Positions 49,423 through 59,172 of a stretch of 64,000 nt of DNA are shown in pieces. The notes beneath the pieces are model-generated. The model was not told the DNA's origin. It did no database searches and saw nothing but the letters and a program-made list of their open reading frames with translations. Positions within the stretch are counted from its first letter, which is position 1; every line of letters starts with the position of its first letter. Source of the DNA: Ignavibacteriales bacterium (GTDB lineage: Bacteria > Bacteroidota > Ignavibacteria > Ignavibacteriales > Ignavibacteriaceae); assembly GCA_016707285.1 (NCBI GenBank), contig JADJIA010000001.1, positions 310,001 to 374,000 of the forward strand, read 5' to 3'. The position numbers and the translations under genes were made by a program.

Positions 49423-50730
49423 ATGCTTTTAGAGTTTAGAGTTAAAAACTTTCGTACCTACAAAGAAGAGGCATGTTTCAGCATGATTGCTTCAAACTAC
49501 GATAAAACGGAACGAGAGGCTGAGAATGTCTTCCCGGAAGAGAAATTTGATCTCAGAGTACTAAAAAGTGCTGCAATATATGGCGCAAATGCCTCCGGCA
49601 AAAGCAAGTTTGTTGAAGCACTTGGTTTTGTTAAATGGTTCGTCTTAAACTCATTCCAGTCGCTAAAGGTTGTTGATCCTATTCCCGTTCAAAATTTTTC
49701 CCTGAGTAATATCACAGAGAGACAACCATCCGCTTTTGAACTGGTGTTTTTTCAGGACGGAACTATCTTTCGTTACGGATTTGAAGTTAATCCTGAAAAG
49801 GTTGAGAAAGAGTGGTTGTTCCGTCGAGAAAAACGAAAAGAAGTAAAGATATTTGAGAGGGATGGTGACGAGGTAATCGGCCATCCTGATCATTTTAAAA
49901 TATCAAAAAACGAATTCTTCAAACCCTTCATACGATCAAATTGTCTTCTACTGTCAAGTGCTGCTCAGGCAAACGATAAAGAGATAGAAAAGATAATGAA
50001 CTGGTTCAAAAAACTTGCGATGTTTTCAGGACTGGATTCCAGTGTGCCGGAAAAGATGACTGTATATAAATCCTGGGATCCAAAAATAAAAGAGAGAATA
50101 CTGGCACTCCTGGTAGCGGCTGACACAGGTATAGTGAATTATAATGTAGAGATGTCTCCTCACTTTCAACTTACTGACCCAAAAACAGGATGGGGTGTAA
50201 TAGATTTTGACAAGCTAAAAAATCCTTTAGCCCATATCGATGGTGTCAAGACAACTCACTTTAAATATAACGAAGAGACCGGAATGACAGAAGAGGTCGA
50301 ATTTTCGATGGTGAAGGATGAGTCCGGTGGCACAAGGAAGTTTTTTGCTCTCGCATATCCTATTCTTGAGGCATTAACAGAGGGAAACACACTTGTTGTT
50401 GATGAACTCGACTCGAACTTGCATCCAAATCTTGCAGAAAAAATCATCAGCCTCTTTAACTCAGCAGATAATAAAAATGGTGCGCAACTGATCTTTAATA
50501 CTCATAACACAAATATTCTGAATTCAAATCTTATGCGTCGGGATCAGGTATGGTTTGTGGAGAAGGATATTTATGGCGCTGCGAAACTTTACTCCCTTGC
50601 TGATATCCAGGTTAGAAAAAATGATAAATTCGAGAAAGAGTATCTGGATGGAAGATACGGGGCTGTTCCCTACCTCGTTGAACTTGAGAATTTGATGACA
50701 TTGAGAGATGTGCAGAGGCGATTCAATTGA
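49423..50730 (+). CDS. RloA/AbiLi-like AAA ATPase
   Basis: 435 residues, intact. It is an ABC/SMC-type AAA_15/21 ATPase: N-terminal 'EFRVKNFRTYKEEACFSMIA' with Walker A 'IYGANASGKS' at 53-61, signature-like 'ESGGTRKFFALAYPIL' near 297-312, Walker B 'TLVVDELDSNLHP' near 322-334 and a D-loop 'FNTHNTNIL'. Such ATPases pair with RloB-type Toprim nucleases in AbiL-like phage-defence units. Its stop overlaps the rloB start, and it begins 84 bases after pglX. Position inside a BREX operon is the notable point. The name rests on the partner more than on any unique motif. Confidence 0.82.
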   Translation: MLLEFRVKNFRTYKEEACFSMIASNYDKTEREAENVFPEEKFDLRVLKSAAIYGANASGKSKFVEALGFVKWFVLNSFQSLKVVDPIPVQNFSLSNITERQPSAFELVFFQDGTIFRYGFEVNPEKVEKEWLFRREKRKEVKIFERDGDEVIGHPDHFKISKNEFFKPFIRSNCLLLSSAAQANDKEIEKIMNWFKKLAMFSGLDSSVPEKMTVYKSWDPKIKERILALLVAADTGIVNYNVEMSPHFQLTDPKTGWGVIDFDKLKNPLAHIDGVKTTHFKYNEETGMTEEVEFSMVKDESGGTRKFFALAYPILEALTEGNTLVVDELDSNLHPNLAEKIISLFNSADNKNGAQLIFNTHNTNILNSNLMRRDQVWFVEKDIYGAAKLYSLADIQVRKNDKFEKEYLDGRYGAVPYLVELENLMTLRDVQRRFN

Positions 50731-51428
50731 AAAAGAAACCACGACAATCTGCAAAGTTTGGGCAATCCTCAACTATCGATCAATTTGTAAATCTGAATCC
50801 CCGTAAACTTGACAGAGTTAAAGGCTCGATTCCCAAGAGAAAGAAACTGCTCTTAGTGTGTGAAGGAGAGAACACAGAGCCTTCATACTTTGAAAATTTC
50901 AGAATGAGCACCGTGGAGATTGTGGTGGTTGGTACGGGAAAGTCCTCCATTGAACTTATAGAAAAAACGGCGAGACGCCCGGACATAAAGAAGTATGATG
51001 AAATCTGGTGTGTTTATGATCGTGATGACAGACTTGCCTCTTTTAATGAGTCTTTAAGACTGGCTGAGAAACATGGCTTTAAAGTTGCCTATTCGATTCA
51101 GGCATTTGAATATTGGATATATCTCCACTTTTTTGAACATAACGGCTCACCGCTGGAACGGGTTGAATGTAAAAAAAAGATAAACAAATATCTGAATCCG
51201 TTTGGATGCTCTTATGGTGACATGACCGGCAAAAAAATTGACACCAAAATTTGGTTTTTATTGCATCTGGTTGATAAGTGCTCCGGCAAAACATACGAAG
51301 AATTAGCCATCAACAGGGCGAAAAAAATATATGATTCATACGATCACAAAAATCCTGCTAAAGAAGAATCATCAACCACAGTTTTTATGTTGGTTGAAGA
51401 GTTAAATAAATTTAGACAAATTGCATGA
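50727..51428 (+). CDS. RloB/AbiLii-like Toprim-fold protein
   Basis: 233 residues. 'LLVCEGENTEPSYFENF' near residues 33-49 is the RloB/Toprim first motif with its glutamate, and 'EIWCVYDRDDR' near 92-102 carries the DxD metal ligands. 'FEYWIYLHF' is a family marker. These residues predict a metal-dependent nuclease partnered with the ATPase upstream. The start is TTG at 50727, overlapping the rloA stop as TTGA. Its own stop overlaps the brxHII ATG as ATGA. The double overlap shows stable co-translation with both neighbours. Confidence 0.82.
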   Translation: MKKKPRQSAKFGQSSTIDQFVNLNPRKLDRVKGSIPKRKKLLLVCEGENTEPSYFENFRMSTVEIVVVGTGKSSIELIEKTARRPDIKKYDEIWCVYDRDDRLASFNESLRLAEKHGFKVAYSIQAFEYWIYLHFFEHNGSPLERVECKKKINKYLNPFGCSYGDMTGKKIDTKIWFLLHLVDKCSGKTYEELAINRAKKIYDSYDHKNPAKEESSTTVFMLVEELNKFRQIA

Positions 51429-54222
51429 AATACCTTGGAAAAGAAATTGAGATAATCTCTCAAAAAACATTTTTTGGCAGAAAAGTTGCAGAGATAAGGA
51501 TTCTCTCAACAGGAGAAATTTTATCTGTTCCACTTGAAGAGATAAAAGACGATTCAGTTACTGTAACACAGTCAGAGTTGATATTTAAAGCAATTGCCGC
51601 CAAAATAAAAAGTGAAGTTTCATCCCAGAACATGCTTGCTCCCATCGAGAGTAACATTATACCACTTCCACATCAAATACTTGCTCTCGAAAAAGTTATG
51701 TCGGGGACCTATCTAAGATTTCTGTTGGCAGATGAAGTGGGAATGGGTAAAACCATTGAAGCGGGGCTTGTTCTTAAAGAGTTGAAATTAAGAGGAATAG
51801 TAAAAAAAACTCTTATACTTGTTGGCAAAACTGCAATGCAACAGTGGCAACAAGAGATGAAAAACACTTCAATGAAAAATTCCATATCTATGACAGTGAA
51901 TATATTAATGCCCTGACCAAAACATTTGCCAGACTTGATGCAGATAACGAAATTAATATCTGGACCCAACACAACCAATTAATAGTGTCGCTGGATGCAC
52001 TGAGACCTCTCGAAAGCAGACAAGGTTGGTCAAAAGCTCGTATTGAAGAGTATAATAAATTCAGAATCCAAAGTGTGCTTGAAGCCGATTTTGACCTGCT
52101 GATTATAGATGAGTGTCACAAGGTTGGGGGCAGTACCCGGATGGTTGGAAGATTTAATATGGCTGATATTTTATGTAATGCCATACCAAATGTTTTACTT
52201 CTCTCAGCAACACCCCATAGAGGCAAAAGCGATCACTTCAGAAGAATTTTAGGATTATTGGATGCAGATGCCTTTGAAGGTGAAGGAGTCCCTGCAATTG
52301 CCGAATTGCAACCTTTTGTGGTCCGTACAGAAAAAAGACAGGCAATTGACTACTCCGGCAAACCTCTCTTCAACAAAAGAAATACTCAAAAAGTCGTTGT
52401 CGGTTATGACTCAGCCAGACACCAAAAACAGCAAAAACTTTTTTATTCTGTTACTGAGTATGTTGTAAACGGATTTAATATGGCAAGACAGATCAAAAAC
52501 AACTCTTATGGATTTGTTATGATCTTGTTCCAAAAGATGATGAGCAGTTCAACTCAGGCAATATTGGATGCTATGAAAAAAAGAGCTGATAGTTTATCGG
52601 GAGAAAGAAGTGATATACGGGAAACTGTAATTAATAATATTGAAGAGTTTGGGTATGAAGGACAACTTGAATTCGACTTTGAGCAGAAACTTGATTTAAT
52701 GGTGAGAGAAACTCAAATTAATTACGATGCAGAACTCGATATTTTACAGAGATTAATTCGTGAGGCACAGGAATGTATTGATACTGAAACTGACACCAAA
52801 ACAGAATATTTGCTTCAAATTCTGCCCGAATTAAAACAGAAAGAGAATGACCACGATCTAAAATTCCTGATTTTTACCGAGTTTGTCAGTACTCAGAATA
52901 TGCTCAGGCAAGTTCTCGAAATAAAAGGTGGATTCAGATGTGAAACTATAAATGGGTCCATGGATTACGACAGGAGACTTTTAGCCTTGCGCAATTTCAA
53001 AGCAGATACACAGGTTTTAATCTCAACCGATGCAGCCGGTGAATCTCTAAATATGCAATTTGCCCACATTGTTATAAATTATGATATGCCTTGGAATCCA
53101 ATGGTAATCGAACAGCGGATCGGCAGGGTTGACAGAATTGGACAAACTAACGAGGTGCTTGCTTTAAATTTTCTTCTGAATAATTCAGTTGAACGAAGAG
53201 TTTATGAGGTGATTGAGACCAAATTAAATCAGATCATGGCAGATCTTGGCATAGATAAAACGGCTGATGTTTTAGACAGCACTTTGGAGAGAGAAAGTAT
53301 CAGTAGTCTGTTTCTCGAGTCACTTCTTAACCCGGAGCGATTTGAGCAGACCAGTCAGACCTGGCTTGATGATATAAAACAAAAATTAAAGGATTACAAA
53401 AGTACCGAAGGAAGTTTACCAACAGTAAATTCAGATGAGATAAAAGTTGATAAGGTTGACTCGATCAAACACAGCCCGATACCCAATTGGTTGGAGAATC
53501 TTACAAAAAATTATCTTGATTCCAAAGGTATTCAATACAAACTTTTACTGGATGGTCTTGGTTTTCGTTTTCCGGGTTTGAAAGAGCAGGTTTATACTTT
53601 TAACATTCGCGAAAGTTTAAACAATCCAATCCCCGAGCCGGTTTCATTACAACATGAGATAGCACAAACGATACTTTCTGAATCAGTGCCTCATCAACCA
53701 TCGTCAAATATCCCCTTAATAGTAATTCAGAATGATAAAATTGTGACCGGTTCATTCAGTTTATGGCATCTTGAAGTTAAAAATCAATTTGAACGCTCTG
53801 ATTTTTACCACCCCGTTTTTATTTCAGATGAAGGGGACTCATTCCCTGCTTATGCTCAAAATCTCTGGACAAAACTGATACAGAATCAATTAGTATTTAA
53901 AATTCATGATGATATGTCGAGTGAAGAATCATCTTCATTTTTTGAGTTTATCCATAATAAAGCAGAAGGCCTGTTGAGTTCAAAATATTCTGAAATGGAA
54001 TCAAAAATTATGGATAACACTGACAGGATAGAGCAGAATAAAATAAGAGCTTTTTCTTTTAGAGAAAGACAACTAAGTAAAATTGGTATTGAGAATATTC
54101 GAACATCACGACTTCAAAAACTCGAGAAGGATAAAGAATCCTGGCTTCATGACTACGATTCTGCAAAACAGATAGTGCAAAACCTTTCTTGCCTGCTTAT
54201 TGTAAAGATTATAAATGGCTAA
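51425..54222 (+). CDS. brxHII: BREX-3 SNF2-like helicase BrxHII, broken by one missing base
   Basis: Repaired length is 932 residues. Motif I 'LLADEVGMGKTIEAG' is near residue 100, then motif II 'LLIIDECHKVGG' and motif III 'LLLSATPHRG' of the first RecA domain. The second domain holds 'LISTDAAGESLNMQF' and 'EQRIGRVDRIGQ', the SF2 motifs V and VI. The frame breaks in an A5 run (51860-51864); one more A joins 'WQQEMKKHFNEKFHIYD'. Helicases of this form occur in type 3 and 5 BREX and resemble DrmD of DISARM, but the other genes here are BREX. It overlaps rloB at the start and pglZ at the end. Confidence 0.86.
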
Positions 54223-55747
54223 CTGGGTAAATAAGTACCATGACTTAATCAGGTCAGGGCACAAAAAACACATTCTGCTTTCCGATCCGGATGGTCTTCT
54301 GAACTATGCCGGATTAGTTGACAAGTTGAACGAATCAGGCTATGAAATAATTTCTGCTGCATCTGAACTTGAAGTCCGATTACACTTTGAATTGATAGTC
54401 AGGTATAGTGATAAAAAGTATATCCTGGTTATTCCTTCCGGTTATGAACCGCCACCGGATATTCTTCAATTTTGTACTCCTCATCGAATTGGTTTGGTAC
54501 AGATTTTCCCAAATCTGGATCCCGGTGTTTTAAGAGGTGTAAGTTTTGATCTCCTTTATAAGTTGTTCAACTTAAAAGTCTATGAAAAATTGGGCACAAA
54601 AGAGACACAAAATCTTGTGATGAAGTTTTCATCTTTGGATGATATAGCCGGACTTCCGGAACTCTTGCAAGTGAACTTCTATGAAAAGATTGATAAGAAT
54701 AATGAAAGCAGACTTAAAATTGTTTTAGAACAACTTGCAGAACAGTTTGAAGAAATTGAGGATGAATTTGAACAATGGTTTGTAATAATCAAAGTTATTG
54801 CAGAAGCAAAACTCAGGACTCTTACCTGTAAGGATAGTGAACTTACTAAAAGATATTATGAACTTGAGCAAAAACTTAATTCAAGATTCCAACTTTATTT
54901 AGATAATTATTATGCCGGGTTATTCTCTCTTTCAGGGATCAGGAAACCGGTGGTTGTTTCGCGAATTTTGGAATACCTCAAAGCACAATCTCCATCAAAG
55001 AAGGCACTAATTGTTCTGGATGGCATGAACTATTGGCAATGGTTGGCTATCTCTGATGATTTAAGAAAAGTGGCTTCTCTTTTTCTGCAAAAACCACAAT
55101 GTCCTATATACCTTCCATTACTGCATGGTCACGACAAGCTATTTTTAAGGGAAGCAATCCTGACCTGAATGAGAACAATTCCAAAGAAAAGCAGCTTTTC
55201 CATCAATTTTGGGGAGACTGTGGACTAAGCAGTTATCAAATTAAGTATCAAAAATTTGGTGTGGGAAATGAATTAAATCCGGATACCATCCCTGAAGATG
55301 TCAAGGTTTTGGGACTGGTATGTAATGATTTGGATGAGATGATGCACGGAACGATCATGGGGGATATCCAGTTGTTAAGTTCTACCATTCAATGGGCTGA
55401 TAAATGTAATATTTCCGGAATTGTTGGCGCACTCCGTGAAAAGAGGATTCAAAGTTTTTCTAACAACAGATCATGGGAATATCGAAGCAACCGGGATTGG
55501 TAACTTAAAAAGTAAAGATAAGGCTGGTTCAATAACTCGATGCAAAAGATTTTTAGACTTTGCAAATGATGTGTTGCGTGATGGCTATATTGAACAAAAC
55601 AGAAATTTAGAAATTGGGGTCAATGGCACTTCAATTTATCTAAAGAATAAGGATGCTTTTGAACAAGAAGGAGTAAGAGTCGTAACCCATGGAGGCTCAC
55701 ACTTTTTTGAAGTGTTAATTCCATTCATTGAGATTGAGGGGATATGA
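54215..55747 (+). CDS. pglZ: BREX phosphatase-fold protein PglZ, broken twice
   Basis: Repaired length is 510 residues. PglZ is the defining gene of BREX, an alkaline-phosphatase-fold protein essential for exclusion. Metal-site motifs appear in order: 'ALIVLDGMNYWQW' near 268, 'LVCNDLDEMMHG' near 365, 'FLTTDHGNIEA' near 410 and 'VVTHGGSHFFEVLIPF' near the end. Between them 'MSYIPSITAWSRQAIFKG' is a PglZ hallmark. The frame breaks at 55066-55069 (one A missing) and 55439-55442 (one A extra). It overlaps brxHII by eight bases and brxA by ATGA. Confidence 0.88.
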
Positions 55748-56454
55748 ACAAAAAATATTTGGGAATTAACCAACCAATACCCCTTTCTGTTTTAGAATTT
55801 GCTCTTCATACAATTTTAAATGGGGAATCTCTCGATAAATCAAAACTTGATTCCCGGTTAAAAGAGTATATCTCCGGTGAGAACCGTAGAAATAAAGCCA
55901 TTAGCCATATCAATTTAATTCAAACAAATAACCAATATTTGTTGCAGGAAATTAGAAAAAGAATTGACGGTGACAGATTTCTAAGATTACAGGAAAGTGA
56001 CAGGAAAATCATCGTTATCTGTTTGCTTGCGAACACTTTCCCGGTCTTCTACGAGACAATGAAAGTACTCGCAATGGTTTACAAGGTTCAACAGTTGATC
56101 AACAGTGAATCACTTCTCTTGAAATTGTCAGCCATCTATGGAAGTAATCGTGGAATCTATAACGCCGTAAATGCAGTGCTGCCCATGTTAGTCGATATTG
56201 GACTTATAAACAAGGTAAAACCTGCCATCTTTGAAAAAGGAGATCAATTCAAAACACAAATTCCATTTTTAGGCGAAATTTGTGTTTATACCGACATCAC
56301 CCTATCTACATCCAAAACAATACTGCTCGATGACATCCATCATCGCCCCTGGTATGATTTCTTTGACTTTACAGTAAATCCAGACAATAAGTTTGAACTG
56401 TTAAAGTTATCCGAATTGAGGCAGGGCTATGGCTATTTGGAGGTGAAGGGATGA
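55744..56454 (+). CDS. brxA: BrxA-like protein (DUF1819 type)
   Basis: 236 residues, intact. A helical protein with 'ISHINLIQTNNQYLLQEI' and 'LQESDRKIIVICLLANTFPVFYETM', followed by a winged-helix-like region 'YGSNRGIYNAVNAVLPMLVDIGLI'. This matches the layout of BrxA, a small DNA-binding protein of BREX. It is the last gene of the operon, as in type 3 BREX, and overlaps pglZ by four bases. I assign it largely by position and length. Confidence 0.72.
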   Translation: MNKKYLGINQPIPLSVLEFALHTILNGESLDKSKLDSRLKEYISGENRRNKAISHINLIQTNNQYLLQEIRKRIDGDRFLRLQESDRKIIVICLLANTFPVFYETMKVLAMVYKVQQLINSESLLLKLSAIYGSNRGIYNAVNAVLPMLVDIGLINKVKPAIFEKGDQFKTQIPFLGEICVYTDITLSTSKTILLDDIHHRPWYDFFDFTVNPDNKFELLKLSELRQGYGYLEVKG

Positions 56455-56539
56455 TATCTTTAGAAAGCAAAAAAGATTTCCCTTATTTTTATAAAATCAT
56501 TCATTTATTTAACCAAAATTCATCATAAAAGGTACAATC

Positions 56540-57372
56540 ATGGAATACACATCATTATACAGAAGATATAAAGACCAACCCCGTTCAGAAATATTTTCTC
56601 ATTTCCTTTTAATAGTCAAGTGGGAGAACGCTGGGATTCAGCTTTTGAAACTATCGCAAAATTAGCTAAACCTGAGAAGTGGGATTTTGAGTCTGAAAAA
56701 TATAAAAGGAAGGTGTAAAATTTCCAATACTAAACAACTATTTGAATTATACATTTTTAAGATTGATCAAGCAAGATAGCATTGCATTCTCGAAAGATGG
56801 TAAAAAAGCATGTTTCAATACAGGACTACAGACAATTAACGAAAAAGATATCTATGCCACATTTTTCAGAAATAATGAAGCAGAAACAAGAAATCAACCT
56901 GATTGGACTTTTTATGCTTTTGCAGATTCTTATTCCGACAGGTTAAAGGATTTTTCACCCCTCCCAAATATTGCTACATACATTGAGGGATCCAACAGAT
57001 TTAGTCTTTAACACAAAGCTTGAAATTGATGTCAATTACGAACATATTTATGAAAACAATGAGATTCGTTTACCTGAAATTCTTCGAGGAAATAGAAACC
57101 TTGCAATATCTTCAATCAAAGGTGCTGTCGAACTGTTGAAAGAAAAAATCAGACGGAATTATAAAATTGCGATCCCACACTGGTATGAAGAAAGGATACA
57201 ACTTTTACTTCCACTAAACATTATGAGTGATTCAACTGCCGATCTCGCTCTCGTTGCCGATAGAGACAAAGATAGAAATATTTATAAAATCAGAACAGTC
57301 TTAACCATGGATATGGCCTATATTGATGCTCGATTGATAACTCGACCAGATACTGAATGGTTAAATCCTTAA
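56540..57372 (+). CDS. DUF3825-domain protein, broken by three single-base shifts
   Basis: Repaired length is 277 residues from ATG 56540, with AAAAGG eight bases upstream. Shifts are one T missing at 56607-56610, one A missing at 56704-56707, and one base extra near 56985. The repaired protein reads 'GERWDSAFETIAKLA', 'FNTGLQTINEKDIYATFF', 'DPTDLVFNTKLEIDVNYEHI', 'YKIAIPHWYEERIQLLLPL', 'ADLALVADRD' and 'VLTMDMAYIDARLITRPD', the order of motifs in DUF3825. Its function is unknown. It begins 85 bases after brxA and lies ahead of two further likely defence genes, so a part in immunity is possible. Confidence 0.72.
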
Positions 57373-57509
57373 GATATAGTATTAATTCGTTTTAACTTAA
57401 TACCGAAATTGCAAAACAAATGTGTTCGGACGAGATTACTATGCTCGGTCTGAAATCATTTGACTTTTTTCGTTAATTCTCTTTTAAATATAAGATCGGG
57501 CTTAATAGT

Positions 57510-59064
57510 ATGGCTGAATGTAGTGATGAATCCTGTCTTAGAGAAGTTTGGCATGATCTAGATAAATGCATTCTGCATTGTGAAAAGATAGATTATGGAG
57601 CAGATGCACAAACAACTGACAGTCTTCGAAATTTTTAGGATTCAGTGGTTGATTATGTAATTGATAATCACTCCGATCCAGAGAAGCAATTTTATACTAA
57701 ACCTGAACTGAGAGTTCACCTATCACATTCTTGAATAAAGCAAATACCTCCTGATGCTGTGAAAGCTTATAGTCATGGCGATGTTGAATTTTCTCGGATC
57801 TGGTTTCCATCATTGATAGGAGCGAATCTTAATAATTATAGACTGGTCTTGGGTCTTTTTGGTCGAGTTCGTTTCGAGGAATGCATCTTCTCTACTTCCA
57901 CTCTTGGGTTGAGAAGACCCCAACTTGTATTTCAAAAATGTATATTCTTGAACAAGTGGTTACTTGAAAACCACCAAGTGATGAGAGGTTTGTGTGAATA
58001 TATCTACGAGGAATGCCAATTTAAAAAGGAAATATCCATCTCGTATGATGCACAAGCGGAGGGAATCGAAAATCCATTGTTCGATCAGAGTCATTTCGAA
58101 GATAAAATACGCCTGCAAAATACTTCTTTCGAATCTATGGTTTTTTCGAATAATCTTGAGCAAAAAACTCAACACTCGGATAAATTATTGATTGAAATTG
58201 ATGGTTGTGTTTTTAACAAGATGTTTGCTCTGAGTGCATTAAGTTTTGCCGATATCAATGTTAAACAATCCCAATTTAAATCAGACTTTTGGTTAAAATC
58301 TTGCAAAATTAAAAATCTTCAGATCACTAGTACCGTGTTTGATGCTTCGACTGATTTTGAGGGGTCTACATTTGATAATTTTTTTATTTCTCGAACTATT
58401 TTTAAAGATTTTGCAAGTTTTGTAGATTGTAAATTTGGAGACTCAGATGAATCTTCAATTGAGAACCGTACAACTTTTGATTTTGTGACTTTTCTGGGAT
58501 TTTGTAGCTTCAGATCATCAAACTTTAACCAAGGACTAAACCTTCAAAATACAAGCATGAAAGAGACCCTAAATTTTCATGGGCTGTATCTTGATAAGAA
58601 TTTAACTAATAGAAACCCTCAGAATTATAAAAAATTCATTTGATAAAGTTGGAAATTATATTGAAGGGAACCGATTTTATAAATACGAAATGTTGAAACA
58701 TCAAACCGAACTGTCGAATAATGGTTCTCTGAGCGAGAGAATTCTATTTTGGCTATATAAGTTAACTTCTGATTTTGGACAAAGTATTATTCGCCCAATT
58801 TTTTGGTTCGCATTAACCGCAATTGTTTACTGGCTTTTGATCGAAACAAAAAATGTTGATCTCATTTTTAGACTTCTTCCTGAATCTACAGGTGATATAT
58901 TGAATGACTTTTTCATGATTTTCAACTCAATGACGAAGTACATTATACCCTACAAAACATGGTTAAAACCAGGGATGGAGTTTATAAGCTTTATATTCTA
59001 CATTATATTTACCTCTCTAATTTGGTTGGTAATCTTGGCTATTAAACGCCACACGAAAAGATAA
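57510..59064 (+). pseudogene. Membrane-anchored pentapeptide-repeat-like protein with Cys/His knuckle, broken
   Basis: One frame from ATG 57510 runs to 58643 but contains a TAG at 57636 and a TGA at 57732; one extra A at 58629-58634 then shifts it into the last part, ending 59064. Joined, it would be about 517 residues. Residues 1-26, with Cys4, Cys9, Cys20, His23 and Cys24, look like a small zinc knuckle. Residues 85-375 are degenerate F-centred pentapeptide-type repeats such as 'FEECIF', 'FEGSTFDNFFISRTIF' and 'SFRSSNFNQGLNLQNTSM'. The shift restores 'NSFDKVGNYIEGNRFYKYEM'. Two C-terminal membrane helices end 'AIKRHTKR'. Two nonsense codons, unlike the other breaks, suggest real decay. Confidence 0.65.
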
Positions 59065-59172
59065 TAGGAAAATCCAACAAATTCAAGTTCAGTACAAGGA
59101 TATTGGTATTTATATTTGATATTTAGTTCTGCCCTGATGCAAATAACACAAAATTAGTCTCAGAAAGATAAA

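Noticed and set aside
51425..55747. The helicase-methylase region as DISARM
   Set aside because: The SNF2-like helicase resembles DrmD, but pglZ, brxC-like ATPase and brxA-like genes in BREX-3 order, and no DrmA/DrmB (DUF1998), argue for BREX.
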